A stretch of 64,000 nucleotides of DNA from Alphaproteobacteria bacterium LSUCC0396 (GTDB taxonomy: Bacteria > Pseudomonadota > Alphaproteobacteria > Puniceispirillales > Puniceispirillaceae): assembly GCA_041228345.1 (NCBI GenBank), contig CP166131.1, positions 1,178,001 through 1,242,000 of the forward strand. The letters are read 5' to 3'. A program made the position numbers and the translations under genes. This document shows, one piece after another, positions 17,068 through 25,591 of this stretch. Every line of letters starts with the position of its first letter. Position 1 is the first letter of the stretch. The notes below the pieces were generated by a model, which saw nothing but the letters and a program-made list of their open reading frames with translations, made no database searches and was not told the DNA's origin.

Positions 17068-17948
17068 CCCTATCCTCTGCCAGCTACCAGCAAGAAAAAG
17101 GTCGATTCGTTCCGGTCATGAAGGATATTTTGGCAAGGCCTTCAGGGCGCATTGGCCTGACATTAGTATTTCTTCATATCCTGTTGGCACTGCTAAGCCC
17201 CTCAATAGCACCATATGACTACAAATTGCAGAACTCTGCACTCATGCTGAGCCCTCCATCTACTGAACATTGGCTTGGAGCTGATCATTTGGGGCGTGAT
17301 ATCCTTTCACGCACTCTAATGGGTGGCCGCGAGGCCTTGCTTGTTACGGGGATTGCAACACCGCTTGCTGTGATGTGGGGAGGATTTATCGGCATATTAT
17401 TCGGTTTGGTTGGCGGCCGTGTCGACGAAGTACTAATGCGTGTTGTCGATGCATTCTTATCGTTGCCATGGATTCTCAAAATGCTGGTCTTGATTGTAAC
17501 CTTTGGCACCGGCATTGGCGTGCTAATCCCAACCTTGACGTTTTTTTACGGTATACCAGTGATACGCGTTGCCCGCGCCGCGACTCATGACATCATTGCC
17601 CGTGATTTTGTTTGGGCAGCCAAGGCCCGTGGCCACAGCAGGATTAGCATAATCTGGCGTGAACTTTTGCCCAATGTCCTTGACACATTGATGGTTGAAG
17701 GCGCCATGCGCTGGTCATGGATGTTATTGGCTTTTTCATCGCTTTCCTTTCTTGGATTCGGCGTTTCACCGCCAACGCCTGACTGGGGGTTGATGATATC
17801 AGATGCGCGCGGCTTTATGTCTTTCGCCCCATGGGGCGTCATTGCGCCAGTCATTGGCCTGTCAACCCTAATCATTGGTATTAATTTGTCTGCAGATGCG
17901 CTGGCTAAAGCGCTTGGAATTGACCGCGCACAAAAGGCACCAATGTAA
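17064..17948 (+). CDS. ABC transporter permease (DppC family)
   Basis: 294 aa from ATG 17064, which overlaps the previous stop; longer in-frame starts would lie inside the upstream gene. Family marks: N-terminal TM helix, then the HWLGADHLGRDILSRTLMGGR block (about 69-89) and the EAA loop DFVWAAKARGHSRISIIWRE (about 184-203). The late SFLGFGVSPPTPDWGLMISD motif is also present. Inner-membrane partner of the DppB-type permease. Confidence 0.9.
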   Translation: MTLSSASYQQEKGRFVPVMKDILARPSGRIGLTLVFLHILLALLSPSIAPYDYKLQNSALMLSPPSTEHWLGADHLGRDILSRTLMGGREALLVTGIATPLAVMWGGFIGILFGLVGGRVDEVLMRVVDAFLSLPWILKMLVLIVTFGTGIGVLIPTLTFFYGIPVIRVARAATHDIIARDFVWAAKARGHSRISIIWRELLPNVLDTLMVEGAMRWSWMLLAFSSLSFLGFGVSPPTPDWGLMISDARGFMSFAPWGVIAPVIGLSTLIIGINLSADALAKALGIDRAQKAPM

Positions 17949-17949
17949 A

Positions 17950-19962
17950 ATGCCACAGCCAGCCTTCATTGAAATAAAGAATCTCTCAGTTGGGTATTCG
18001 AGCCGAAGTGGCAAATCTATTCTGGTGCTGCGTGATGTCAATCTTAGCATTACCAGAGGTGATAGCATTGGGCTTGTTGGGGAAAGCGGTTCTGGGAAAA
18101 GCACCTTGGCGCTCGCCGCAATGGGGTATTTCAAACGCGGGCTTCACGTGATTTCCGGACAAATTCATTTTGACGGGATCGACATGCTGAATATCAAGCG
18201 CAATGCTCTGCAACGCCTTCGTGGCGGGCGACTTGCACTAATTCCGCAAAACTCAGGCCAGTCCTTAACACCGAATTTGCGCATTGGTCAGCAAATCACT
18301 GAGGCCTTGCGCCTGCATAGTAATATTCCCGCAACCGACTTTCACGCTGGCGTGATTGATCTTTTGAGTCAGGTTCGCCTTCCGGATCCAGTTGGGCTTA
18401 CCGATCGCTATCCGCATGAATTATCCGGGGGCCAACAACAACGGGTGGCTATTGCAATGGCACTTGCCAGCAACCCCGAAGCGTTGCTTCTTGACGAGCC
18501 GACCACTGGCCTTGATGTCACCACGCAAGCCCATATCATGGAGTTGCTTCGTGATTTGGCAAAGGACAGAAATCTGGCGATGCTGTATGTCAGCCATGAT
18601 CTTGGCGCAATTGCACGCGTATGTAACAAAGTCATGGTGTTGTATGCTGGTGAAACCGTTTTGACAGGTAGTGCAAATCAGGTACTTTTGTCACCACGTC
18701 ACCCTTATGCACATGGTCTGCTGGCATCTATACCACGGCTAAATGAAGCCAGCCTGCCGCAGGCACTGGACGGACGGCCACCAATGCCAAGCGAAACCAT
18801 TACGGGTTGCGCTTTTGCCGATCGTTGCAAGTTGGCTGATCAAACCTGCCGGTCGTCACCGCCACCACTGGATCATCTTGAAAGTGGTGAAACCGTTCGC
18901 TGTTTTCATCATTATCAGATCGGCCAGCTCAATCGAAAGCCTCAAAAATCGGCAAAGTCAAATCCCATTGCCGCGTGCAAGAATAGCGCTCTTTCACTTT
19001 CCAATCTGTCGGTAAGTTACAGCCAGCCCGGACTTTTGTCAAAGCTGTTCCGATCGCAAGATATCCCGCCAAGCACCGTTGAAAGGATCACGATTGACAT
19101 AAAAAAGGGAGAAACATTGGGGCTGGTTGGAGAGAGCGGTAGTGGCAAATCAACCATCTTAAAAACCATTGCCGGAATGGTGCCAGCTCAATCAGGGAAC
19201 ATCATTTTGAATCAGACCGAACCATTGGACACGATGGTCGAAAAACGGCCTGCAGCCTATCTCCGTCAAGTGCAAATCATCTTCCAAAATCCTGATGATA
19301 GCCTTAATCCACGTCATACAGTTGCCCAGATTCTGGCGCAGCCACTTCGTCTTTATTATGGGCTTTCCGGCACGCCTCTTCGCGATCGTAGCATCGCCAT
19401 CCTCGAACAGGTTCGACTAGGGGAACATTACCTTGAACGCCTTCCAAGTCAGCTTTCGGGCGGAGAAAAGCAACGTGTTGCAATCGCCCGCGCTTTTGCT
19501 GCAGAACCAGAAATCATTCTTTGTGATGAAGTGACATCAGCACTTGATGTTTCAGTTCAGGCAGCAGTGCTTGATCTTCTTGATGCGTTAAAACGGCAAG
19601 ATGGAACAACCTATATTTTCGTGTCACATGATCTTGCCGTGGTGAAAGCTATTTCAGATCGGGTGGTCGTTTTATATCAAGGTCGCATTTGTGAAATTGG
19701 CCCAGTCGCCGCGGTTTATTCGGCGCCTTTCCACCCCTATACCGATGCCCTTATTGGTGCTGTATTGGAACCTGATCCCGACGTTGCGCCACGCCTGACT
19801 GCTGATGATGTGGTTGAATTATCACCACCGAAAACGGGTTGCCCATTCCAGCGGCGATGCCCACGAAAGCTTGGTAGCATCTGCGAGACCAACATACCCC
19901 CTGCACAGAAAGTTGCGCCAGGGCATATCATCCATTGCCATATTCCGCAGGGTGATCTTTAG
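17950..19962 (+). CDS. Dual ATP-binding ABC protein (DppD-DppF type fusion)
   Basis: 670 aa from ATG 17950. Two complete nucleotide-binding domains are fused. Domain 1 (about 5-270): Walker A GESGSGKST, signature LSGGQQQR, Walker B LLLDEPTT, and the Cys-rich oligopeptide-transporter C-terminal motif GCAFADRC. Domain 2 (about 350-660): Walker A GESGSGKST, signature LSGGEKQR, Walker B ILCDEVTS, and a second Cys motif GCPFQRRC. It energises the dipeptide-type permease pair just upstream and replaces the usual separate DppD and DppF. One base separates it from the DppC-type gene. Confidence 0.92.
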   Translation: MPQPAFIEIKNLSVGYSSRSGKSILVLRDVNLSITRGDSIGLVGESGSGKSTLALAAMGYFKRGLHVISGQIHFDGIDMLNIKRNALQRLRGGRLALIPQNSGQSLTPNLRIGQQITEALRLHSNIPATDFHAGVIDLLSQVRLPDPVGLTDRYPHELSGGQQQRVAIAMALASNPEALLLDEPTTGLDVTTQAHIMELLRDLAKDRNLAMLYVSHDLGAIARVCNKVMVLYAGETVLTGSANQVLLSPRHPYAHGLLASIPRLNEASLPQALDGRPPMPSETITGCAFADRCKLADQTCRSSPPPLDHLESGETVRCFHHYQIGQLNRKPQKSAKSNPIAACKNSALSLSNLSVSYSQPGLLSKLFRSQDIPPSTVERITIDIKKGETLGLVGESGSGKSTILKTIAGMVPAQSGNIILNQTEPLDTMVEKRPAAYLRQVQIIFQNPDDSLNPRHTVAQILAQPLRLYYGLSGTPLRDRSIAILEQVRLGEHYLERLPSQLSGGEKQRVAIARAFAAEPEIILCDEVTSALDVSVQAAVLDLLDALKRQDGTTYIFVSHDLAVVKAISDRVVVLYQGRICEIGPVAAVYSAPFHPYTDALIGAVLEPDPDVAPRLTADDVVELSPPKTGCPFQRRCPRKLGSICETNIPPAQKVAPGHIIHCHIPQGDL

Positions 19963-20424
19963 GGTAGTTATTAATTCTAACCTTTAAGATCGCCGCATGA
20001 TACGTGCTTTTAATTAATAGCAGAAGTTAGCGCGGCAATAATCTAGAATGCAAAAAAGCCGCCTCAACTGCGAGAAGGCTAGATATATGATATAAAAAAA
20101 TAATAATTTTTGGTTGCGGAAGCGCGCAACCACCGTTACTTGCACCTCGATTTTATAAGTCTGTAGGGTCTTGTTGATTGCAGGGGCGGGATTTACTCAA
20201 GGCCCTACAATTAGTTCATGGATCTGAAAGGATGCGGGGCCAGGGTGTGTTCAAAATCATACCATTAAAGTATGCCTATGAAATCAAGCTTTAACCAAAT
20301 TCACTTCCCAAAAAAGGTCGCAACATTTCAGCCGCGCTTATCACTCTGCCTTAACAAACCACCCAACACGAGCATTGCCATTGCTTACTGCACTGGTTAT
20401 CCCAAAACACTATGGCGTATCGCC
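19963..20424. other. Intergenic region with two stem-loops
   Basis: 462 bases between the convergent ABC operon and aldehyde dehydrogenase gene. No coding frame recognised. It holds a small perfect hairpin (GGTTGCG at 20112-20118 with CGCAACC at 20125-20131) and a larger stem-loop at 20162-20209. Neither has a clear T-run. Confidence 0.55.
20162..20209. repeat. Long stem-loop containing a tRNA-3'-end-like repeat
   Basis: A 12-bp stem (20162-20173 with 20198-20209, one wobble) with a 24-nt loop. The segment 20176-20204 recurs at 36291-36318 in the same orientation (24 of 29 aligned positions). It resembles the antisense of a tRNA T-arm/acceptor end (GGGGCGGGATTT). The rest of a tRNA is absent, so this is a repeat or attachment-site remnant and not a tRNA gene. 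Confidence 0.45.
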
Positions 20425-21861
20425 CTAATTATAGATTTCGCTTGAATATTTGGTTGCCAGAAATGCGTCTAGACCTTCAATGCCGCCTTCATAGCCATAG
20501 CCACTAAATTTCAATCCGCCAAAGGGCGTTTCAACCGAATGAACATGAAGCGAATTGACCGCCAGCATGCCAGTTTCAATTTCTAATTTTAAAATCCGTA
20601 CTGTCTTTGGGTTGTTGGTAAAGGCATAAGCGGCAAGGCCGAACGGCAGGCTGTTGGCACGCTCGATCACCTCATCAAGACTATGGAAACTTGTCATTGG
20701 CGCAATCGGACCAAACGGCTCTTCGGTCATAATGCGTGCAGTTTTGGGAACATTGCCAAGAAGCGTTGGCTGATAGAATGACCCCTGCCTTTGGATGCGG
20801 CCACCACCAACCAATAGCTCGGCACCCTTTTCCACAGCATCGCTCACAAACCCGTCCATAATGTCGATCCGGCGTTCAGAAACAAGCGGGCCCATGCTGG
20901 TGCCAGCATCAAGCCCATTGCCCGGATTGACCGCTTCAACATGTTTTTTGAACGCCGCCAGAAATTCATCATGCACCGCCGCATCAACAAAAAAGCGGGT
21001 TGGTGAAATACAGACCTGACCGGCATTGCGGAATTTCCCCATTGCGCATAGCTGCGCCGCGGCCTCAATATCGGCATCTTTAAACACCATCACCGGCGAG
21101 TGGCCGCCAAGCTCCATTGTACAGCGAATCATATTCTTGGCAGCAAGCTGCTGAAGATGAATGCCAACAGGCACACTGCCGGTAAAGCTAAGTTTGCGCG
21201 GGATTGTCGATTCAAGAAGATACTTGGAGACATCTGACGGCACACCAAAGACAATATTCAACACACCCGCCGGCAAGCCGGCATCGACCAAAGCCGCCCC
21301 AATCGCAATCGCGGTGGCTGGCGTTTCTTCGCTTGGTTTGATCGTGATCGAACAGCCCGCGGCCAAGGCACCGGCAACTTTGCGCATCACATTTGTTGCC
21401 GGAAAATTCCAGGCAACAAATGCCAAGGCTGGCCCAACCGGCACTTTGCGCGCCTCATGCTGCATGCCCGGAAAGCGTGATGGAATAATCCGCCCATAGA
21501 TGCGTTTACCTTCTTCGCCATACCAGCGCAAAAGATCAATCGCGACTTGCATTTCAATTTTTGCCTCGGCAAGCGGCTTGCCCATTTCGCGGGTTAGATT
21601 GGCGCTATTGGCCTCAAACCGGTCTTCGAGAAGACGCGCTGCCTTTTCCAGAATGGCCTGCCGGCTAAGCGGTGTCATTGCCCGCCAATGGTTGAAACCA
21701 TCGCGGCTGCTCTCGAGGGCACGATCAAGATCGGCTGGGCTGGCATGCGGTACCTGACCAATTTCGGTGCCGTCAGCCGGACAAATTACCGGCTCGCTTT
21801 TGCCCGTACTGCCAAAAACCCAGTCACCAGCAATGAGCATTTTCAATTCTGGGTATGACAT
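20425..21861 (-). CDS. NAD(P)-dependent aldehyde dehydrogenase (succinate-semialdehyde dehydrogenase-like)
   Basis: 478 aa, standard ALDH length. Catalytic Cys284 lies in FRNAGQVCISPTRF and general base Glu250 in MELGGHSP. NAD-binding blocks: WNFPATNVMRKVAGALAAGC (about 151-170), KPSEETP and FTGSVPVG (about 226-233). The C-terminal NSLHVHSVETPFGGLKFSGYG block resembles GabD-type enzymes. A GGAGA site precedes the ATG. On the minus strand 57 bases downstream of the GMC oxidoreductase, so the pair likely oxidises an alcohol to aldehyde and then to acid. Confidence 0.88.
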   Translation of the reverse strand: MSYPELKMLIAGDWVFGSTGKSEPVICPADGTEIGQVPHASPADLDRALESSRDGFNHWRAMTPLSRQAILEKAARLLEDRFEANSANLTREMGKPLAEAKIEMQVAIDLLRWYGEEGKRIYGRIIPSRFPGMQHEARKVPVGPALAFVAWNFPATNVMRKVAGALAAGCSITIKPSEETPATAIAIGAALVDAGLPAGVLNIVFGVPSDVSKYLLESTIPRKLSFTGSVPVGIHLQQLAAKNMIRCTMELGGHSPVMVFKDADIEAAAQLCAMGKFRNAGQVCISPTRFFVDAAVHDEFLAAFKKHVEAVNPGNGLDAGTSMGPLVSERRIDIMDGFVSDAVEKGAELLVGGGRIQRQGSFYQPTLLGNVPKTARIMTEEPFGPIAPMTSFHSLDEVIERANSLPFGLAAYAFTNNPKTVRILKLEIETGMLAVNSLHVHSVETPFGGLKFSGYGYEGGIEGLDAFLATKYSSEIYN

Positions 21862-21918
21862 CGGTTCGTCTCCATTTCGCCCATAATTATAAATAGTAAC
21901 GTTAATTTGAGATTTTTT

Positions 21919-23529
21919 TCACGATCCTTGCAGAATCATATCAGCAGCCTTTTCGGCAATCATGTAAGTGGGCGCATTGGTATTTGCTGAGGTAATTAAT
22001 GGCATTATTGACGCATCAACTACGCGCAATCTTTCAACACCACGAACTTTTAACTGTGGTGTTACCACCGCATCCTTATCGACGCCCATGCGGCAAGTGC
22101 CAACACAATGATAGACTGTGCCACCACCAGCTCTGATCGAAGCAAGTATTTCTTCATCTGTCTGAACATGACTCCCTGGCACCATTTCCTGGTGCCACAA
22201 GGATCGAAACTGGGGTTGTTTGTATATCTTACGCAGCATTTTAATACCGGCAACCATTGTTTTTTGATCAAGCTCTGCAGATAGATAATTTGGCTGTATT
22301 ATTGGGTCTGCCGCCGGATTTGGCGAGGCAATATCAATGCGCCCCCGCGATTCTGGATGGCATTGCCACACCGCCGCGGTAAAGCCAGAATAGCGATGCA
22401 AAGGCTCGCCAGGCTTATCGACCGACAGTGGCATCACATTGAACTGAATATCAGGGGCGGCAGTTGGCGCATGTTCGGTTCGCGCTGCACCGCCAACCTG
22501 ACCGGCACCAACCGTTAATGGCCCGCTGCCTTTGACCAGCCAGTCAAATCCCATTTTCAAAAGTGACAAAGGATTACGCACCTGATTATTCAGCGAGATC
22601 GGATCGTTCATCCGCACAATTGTTCGCATCTGATAATGATCCTGCAAATTTCCACCAACTTCAGCGCGATCGACCAGAACGGGTATATCTAATTTTGATA
22701 ACAGCTTGGCCGGGCCAATGCCGGATAATTGCAAAATCTGCGGCGATTGAATGGCACCAGCACAAAGAATAACTTCGGCAGCGGCATTTATATCGGCGCT
22801 TCCCAGAGCATTTTTTACCCGCACCGCCGTTGCCACGCCATCGGTGATGATAATCTTTTCAACCATCGTTTCGGTTAGCACCGTTAGATTTGGCCGTGAT
22901 AAAGCTGGTTTGAGAAACGCCGTCGCCGCGCTGGAACGCCAGCGCTTGCCAATCGAAAGATGATATGCGCCAACACCATAGGTCGACGCCCCGTTGAAAT
23001 CGTCATTTTCAGGCAGACCAAGATGCCGAGCCGAGGCGATCCACGCGGCACAATGAGGATGATAGTTGCGTAATTGTGAGACCTGCACATCACCGTATTG
23101 GCCATGATATTGTGACGGCACTCCGGAAAATGTTTCTAACTTGCGAAAATAAGGAAGCACATCATCATAAGACCAACCTTGATTACCCAAAGCGCGCCAG
23201 CTATCAAAATTTTCTTTTTGCCCACGAATGAAAATCAATCCGTTGATACTGCTCGAACCACCGATCACCCGACCCCGCGGCCAGATAATCGACCGTCCCG
23301 CCGTACCGCCGCTGGGGTCGGTCGCAAAATGTCGGGCAACCAATGGGTTATTGATTGACCTAAAATAGCCGACGGGCAGTTTAATCCAAAAATCCCGATC
23401 CCAGCTACCCGCCTCGATGAGCAAAACCTGATGGTCAGGCCTGGATGATAACCGGTTCGCCAAAAGACACCCCGCAGACCCTGCGCCAATAATGACATGG
23501 GTAAATGTGTGACCAGCAAGATTTATCAT
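21919..23529 (-). CDS. GMC family FAD-dependent alcohol oxidoreductase
   Basis: 536 aa. The N-terminal ADP-binding motif is VIIGAGSAGCLLANRL (about 13-28). GMC signature 1 is WPRGRVIGGSSSINGLIFIRG (about 83-103), and signature 2 includes GAIQSPQILQLSGIGP (about 257-272). The C-terminal active-site region has VYHCVGTCRMG and ITSANTNAPTYMIAEKAAD. Family members include choline dehydrogenase and long-chain alcohol dehydrogenases; similarity to BetA is general only. Divergent from a GntR gene, with a dyad in the 58-90 bp gap. No good Shine-Dalgarno precedes the ATG. Confidence 0.88.
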   Translation of the reverse strand: MINLAGHTFTHVIIGAGSAGCLLANRLSSRPDHQVLLIEAGSWDRDFWIKLPVGYFRSINNPLVARHFATDPSGGTAGRSIIWPRGRVIGGSSSINGLIFIRGQKENFDSWRALGNQGWSYDDVLPYFRKLETFSGVPSQYHGQYGDVQVSQLRNYHPHCAAWIASARHLGLPENDDFNGASTYGVGAYHLSIGKRWRSSAATAFLKPALSRPNLTVLTETMVEKIIITDGVATAVRVKNALGSADINAAAEVILCAGAIQSPQILQLSGIGPAKLLSKLDIPVLVDRAEVGGNLQDHYQMRTIVRMNDPISLNNQVRNPLSLLKMGFDWLVKGSGPLTVGAGQVGGAARTEHAPTAAPDIQFNVMPLSVDKPGEPLHRYSGFTAAVWQCHPESRGRIDIASPNPAADPIIQPNYLSAELDQKTMVAGIKMLRKIYKQPQFRSLWHQEMVPGSHVQTDEEILASIRAGGGTVYHCVGTCRMGVDKDAVVTPQLKVRGVERLRVVDASIMPLITSANTNAPTYMIAEKAADMILQGS

Positions 23530-23536
23530 AATTGTC

Positions 23537-23570
23537 TAAACATTCTATTTTTAGTATGTTAGTATGTTTA
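23537..23570. promoter_or_regulatory. Candidate GntR operator in the GMC/GntR divergent gap
   Basis: Inverted repeat TAAACAT (23537-23543) and ATGTTTA (23564-23570). Inside it lies a perfect tandem repeat of TTAGTATG at 23551-23566. This is the only regulatory-looking structure in the gap, and it could let the adjacent UTRA-type GntR protein control both directions. Confidence 0.45.
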
Positions 23571-23619
23571 ACAAAGCCACTGTGATTTGGCAAGCGCTTT
23601 TACCCAATGGACAAATGGC

Positions 23620-24381
23620 ATGACAAAACTGCACAAACAGATATCGGGTCAGTCAGCAACACGGATCAGCCCGGCCCGACCACTGCCTCTATATTATCAG
23701 CTCTATGAAACCTTGCGTTCGCAAATTCAGGACGGCGTTTGGAACAATGGAGATTTCTTTCCGCCGATTCCCGTTTTAGCAGATCAATTCGATGTGGCTA
23801 CTGTGACCGTTCGTCAAGCTCTTGGTTTGTTGCAAAAAGATGGGCTAGTGCAGTCCCGACAGGGACGCGGCACCGTTATCACATCATCGGCATTGCGGTT
23901 ACAACCATTGCAGCTTGAATCAACCGTTACGGAAATTCTTGATCTTTATGCCGAAGATAGTCCAGACGTTGAATCGATTGATGAGGGGCTGGCCATGCCC
24001 CCGTTAAAGGCCAGTGATTTTCACCTCCTGCCGTCTTATTTCTTTATCAAGCGGGTACATATTCGTCATGGTGGGCGTTATTGCCTGATCACTTTTTTTC
24101 TGGCCGAACCACTATTTCGCGATCATGAAGACCGGTTTCGCAATCATCTGGTTCTACCGGTTCTGTTCTCGCTTGGTGATCTTGGCATTGCCCGCACTTG
24201 GCAGTCATTGCGTCTGGAAAAGGCGGATCACTCAACTGCAACAATTCTCAAAGTGTCCGCCGGTGATCCGATTGCGCGGGTCAAAAGATATATCACCAAC
24301 CAGCGGGATGAATTGATCTATTTCGCCGATGTCCGGTATCGGGGAGATGCCATTCAATATAATATTGAGCTTAAGATATGA
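23620..24381 (+). CDS. GntR family transcriptional regulator with UTRA domain (HutC type)
   Basis: 253 aa from ATG 23620; an in-frame TTG at 23587 would add 11 residues. Winged helix at about 20-85: PLPLYYQLYETLRSQI, IPVLADQFDVATVTVRQALGLL and GLVQSRQGRGTVI. The UTRA effector fold (about 100-250) includes YCLITFFLAEPLF and the late RVKRYITNQRDELIYF block. UTRA domains sense small metabolites, often sugar acids or amino-acid derivatives. Its last four bases overlap the start of the enolase-superfamily gene. Confidence 0.88.
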   Translation: MTKLHKQISGQSATRISPARPLPLYYQLYETLRSQIQDGVWNNGDFFPPIPVLADQFDVATVTVRQALGLLQKDGLVQSRQGRGTVITSSALRLQPLQLESTVTEILDLYAEDSPDVESIDEGLAMPPLKASDFHLLPSYFFIKRVHIRHGGRYCLITFFLAEPLFRDHEDRFRNHLVLPVLFSLGDLGIARTWQSLRLEKADHSTATILKVSAGDPIARVKRYITNQRDELIYFADVRYRGDAIQYNIELKI

Positions 24382-25493
24382 TTAAAATTACCAAGCTAGA
24401 GGTGATGGTCTATCGCTTTCCGCTGGCCACACCGGTACAAACCTCCTTTGGCCTGATGCAGGATCGGCCGATGGTTTTGGTGAAATTGACCAGTGATGAA
24501 GGCATCACAGGTTGGGGCGAAATCTGGTGTAATTTTCCGAATGTCGGGGCCGAGCACCGTGCCCATTTAGTCACAAGTGTCTTTGCCCCACTTGTTCTAT
24601 CAAAAGACCATGCGACAGCCGAAGCCGCCTTTGACTTTCTAACCGAATCCACCTGGGTTCTTGGCCTGCAAACCGGTGAATTTGGCCCTTTGGCGCAATG
24701 TATTGCCGGCATCGAAATTGCCCTATCCGATATTTACGCCAAGCAAAAAGATATGCCCTTATGGAAATTATATGGCGGTGAGACCAGCAAAGTTCCGGTT
24801 TATGCCAGCGGCATTAACCCGACAAACCCAGCCGATATCGCCAGCAAAGCGATTGATCTTGGCTATCGTGGGCTGAAGCTCAAGATCGGTTTTGGCGAAC
24901 GCACGGATTGCGAAAACCTTGCAACGCTTAGCCATCTCGCTGGTGACAAAGTCGATCTGATGGTCGATGCCAATCAGGCATGGAACCTGAACCAAGCCCT
25001 TACCATGCTGGACGCCTTAGCCAAATTTGACCTGAAATGGCTGGAAGAACCAATTGCCGCCGATCGCCCCCAAGATGAGTGGCGCCATTTACAGAAGGCC
25101 GCGTCAATGCCATTGGCCGCTGGTGAAAATATTCAAGGTGATAAAGAATTCAACATCGTCATTAACCAAGACGTTTTGGCGGTGATCCAGCCAGACCTTG
25201 CAAAATGGGGCGGCCTTAGCAAAACCGTTCCGATTGCTCGAAACATCATCAGCGCTGGCAAACGTTACTGCCCGCATTATCTGGGCGGCGGCATCGGACT
25301 TGTTGCCTCAGCCCATGCGCTGGCCGCGGTTGGCGGGGACGGCATATTGGAAGTCGACATCAATCCAAATCCATTACGCACTGAGTTGGTTGGCGACATG
25401 CTGAGCATAACGCCGGGTATCGCAAGCCTTGGCTCTTTGCCAGGTTTGGGCTTTGAACCAGATCTTGCGCCGTTGAAAAAATATCAGGTGTGA
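24378..25493 (+). CDS. Mandelate racemase/muconate lactonizing enzyme family protein (enolase superfamily)
   Basis: 371-aa barrel enzyme. Visible catalytic set of the mandelate-racemase subgroup: Lys167 and Lys169 (LKLKIGF), metal ligands Asp197 (MVDANQAW), Glu223 (WLEEPI) and Glu250 (AAGENI), and the Asp273/His300 dyad (QPDLAKWGG and CPHYLGGGIG). Such enzymes abstract a proton alpha to a carboxylate, usually to dehydrate sugar acids or racemise substrates. ATGA overlap with the GntR gene indicates co-translation. With the divergent GMC and ALDH genes this suggests a sugar-acid or hydroxyacid route. Confidence 0.9.
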   Translation: MIKITKLEVMVYRFPLATPVQTSFGLMQDRPMVLVKLTSDEGITGWGEIWCNFPNVGAEHRAHLVTSVFAPLVLSKDHATAEAAFDFLTESTWVLGLQTGEFGPLAQCIAGIEIALSDIYAKQKDMPLWKLYGGETSKVPVYASGINPTNPADIASKAIDLGYRGLKLKIGFGERTDCENLATLSHLAGDKVDLMVDANQAWNLNQALTMLDALAKFDLKWLEEPIAADRPQDEWRHLQKAASMPLAAGENIQGDKEFNIVINQDVLAVIQPDLAKWGGLSKTVPIARNIISAGKRYCPHYLGGGIGLVASAHALAAVGGDGILEVDINPNPLRTELVGDMLSITPGIASLGSLPGLGFEPDLAPLKKYQV

Positions 25494-25591
25494 TAAAAAG
25501 GCTTCATCGATAGGAAATTCAAAGCGCAATCGTTAATCTACCCAACGGGACTGGCACACGATCCAAGCCAGATAATAGACATGACGAAGTA

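Noticed and set aside
20162-20209. tRNA gene at the GGGGCGGGATTT segment (also at 36291)
   Set aside because: Only the 3'-end-like piece is present; no anticodon arm, D arm or matching acceptor strand can be drawn.
20425-23529. ALDH plus GMC gene as a betBA choline-to-betaine operon next to choline sulfatases
   Set aside because: The ALDH looks more GabD-like and the GMC protein lacks the close BetA-specific blocks; only general family similarity is seen.
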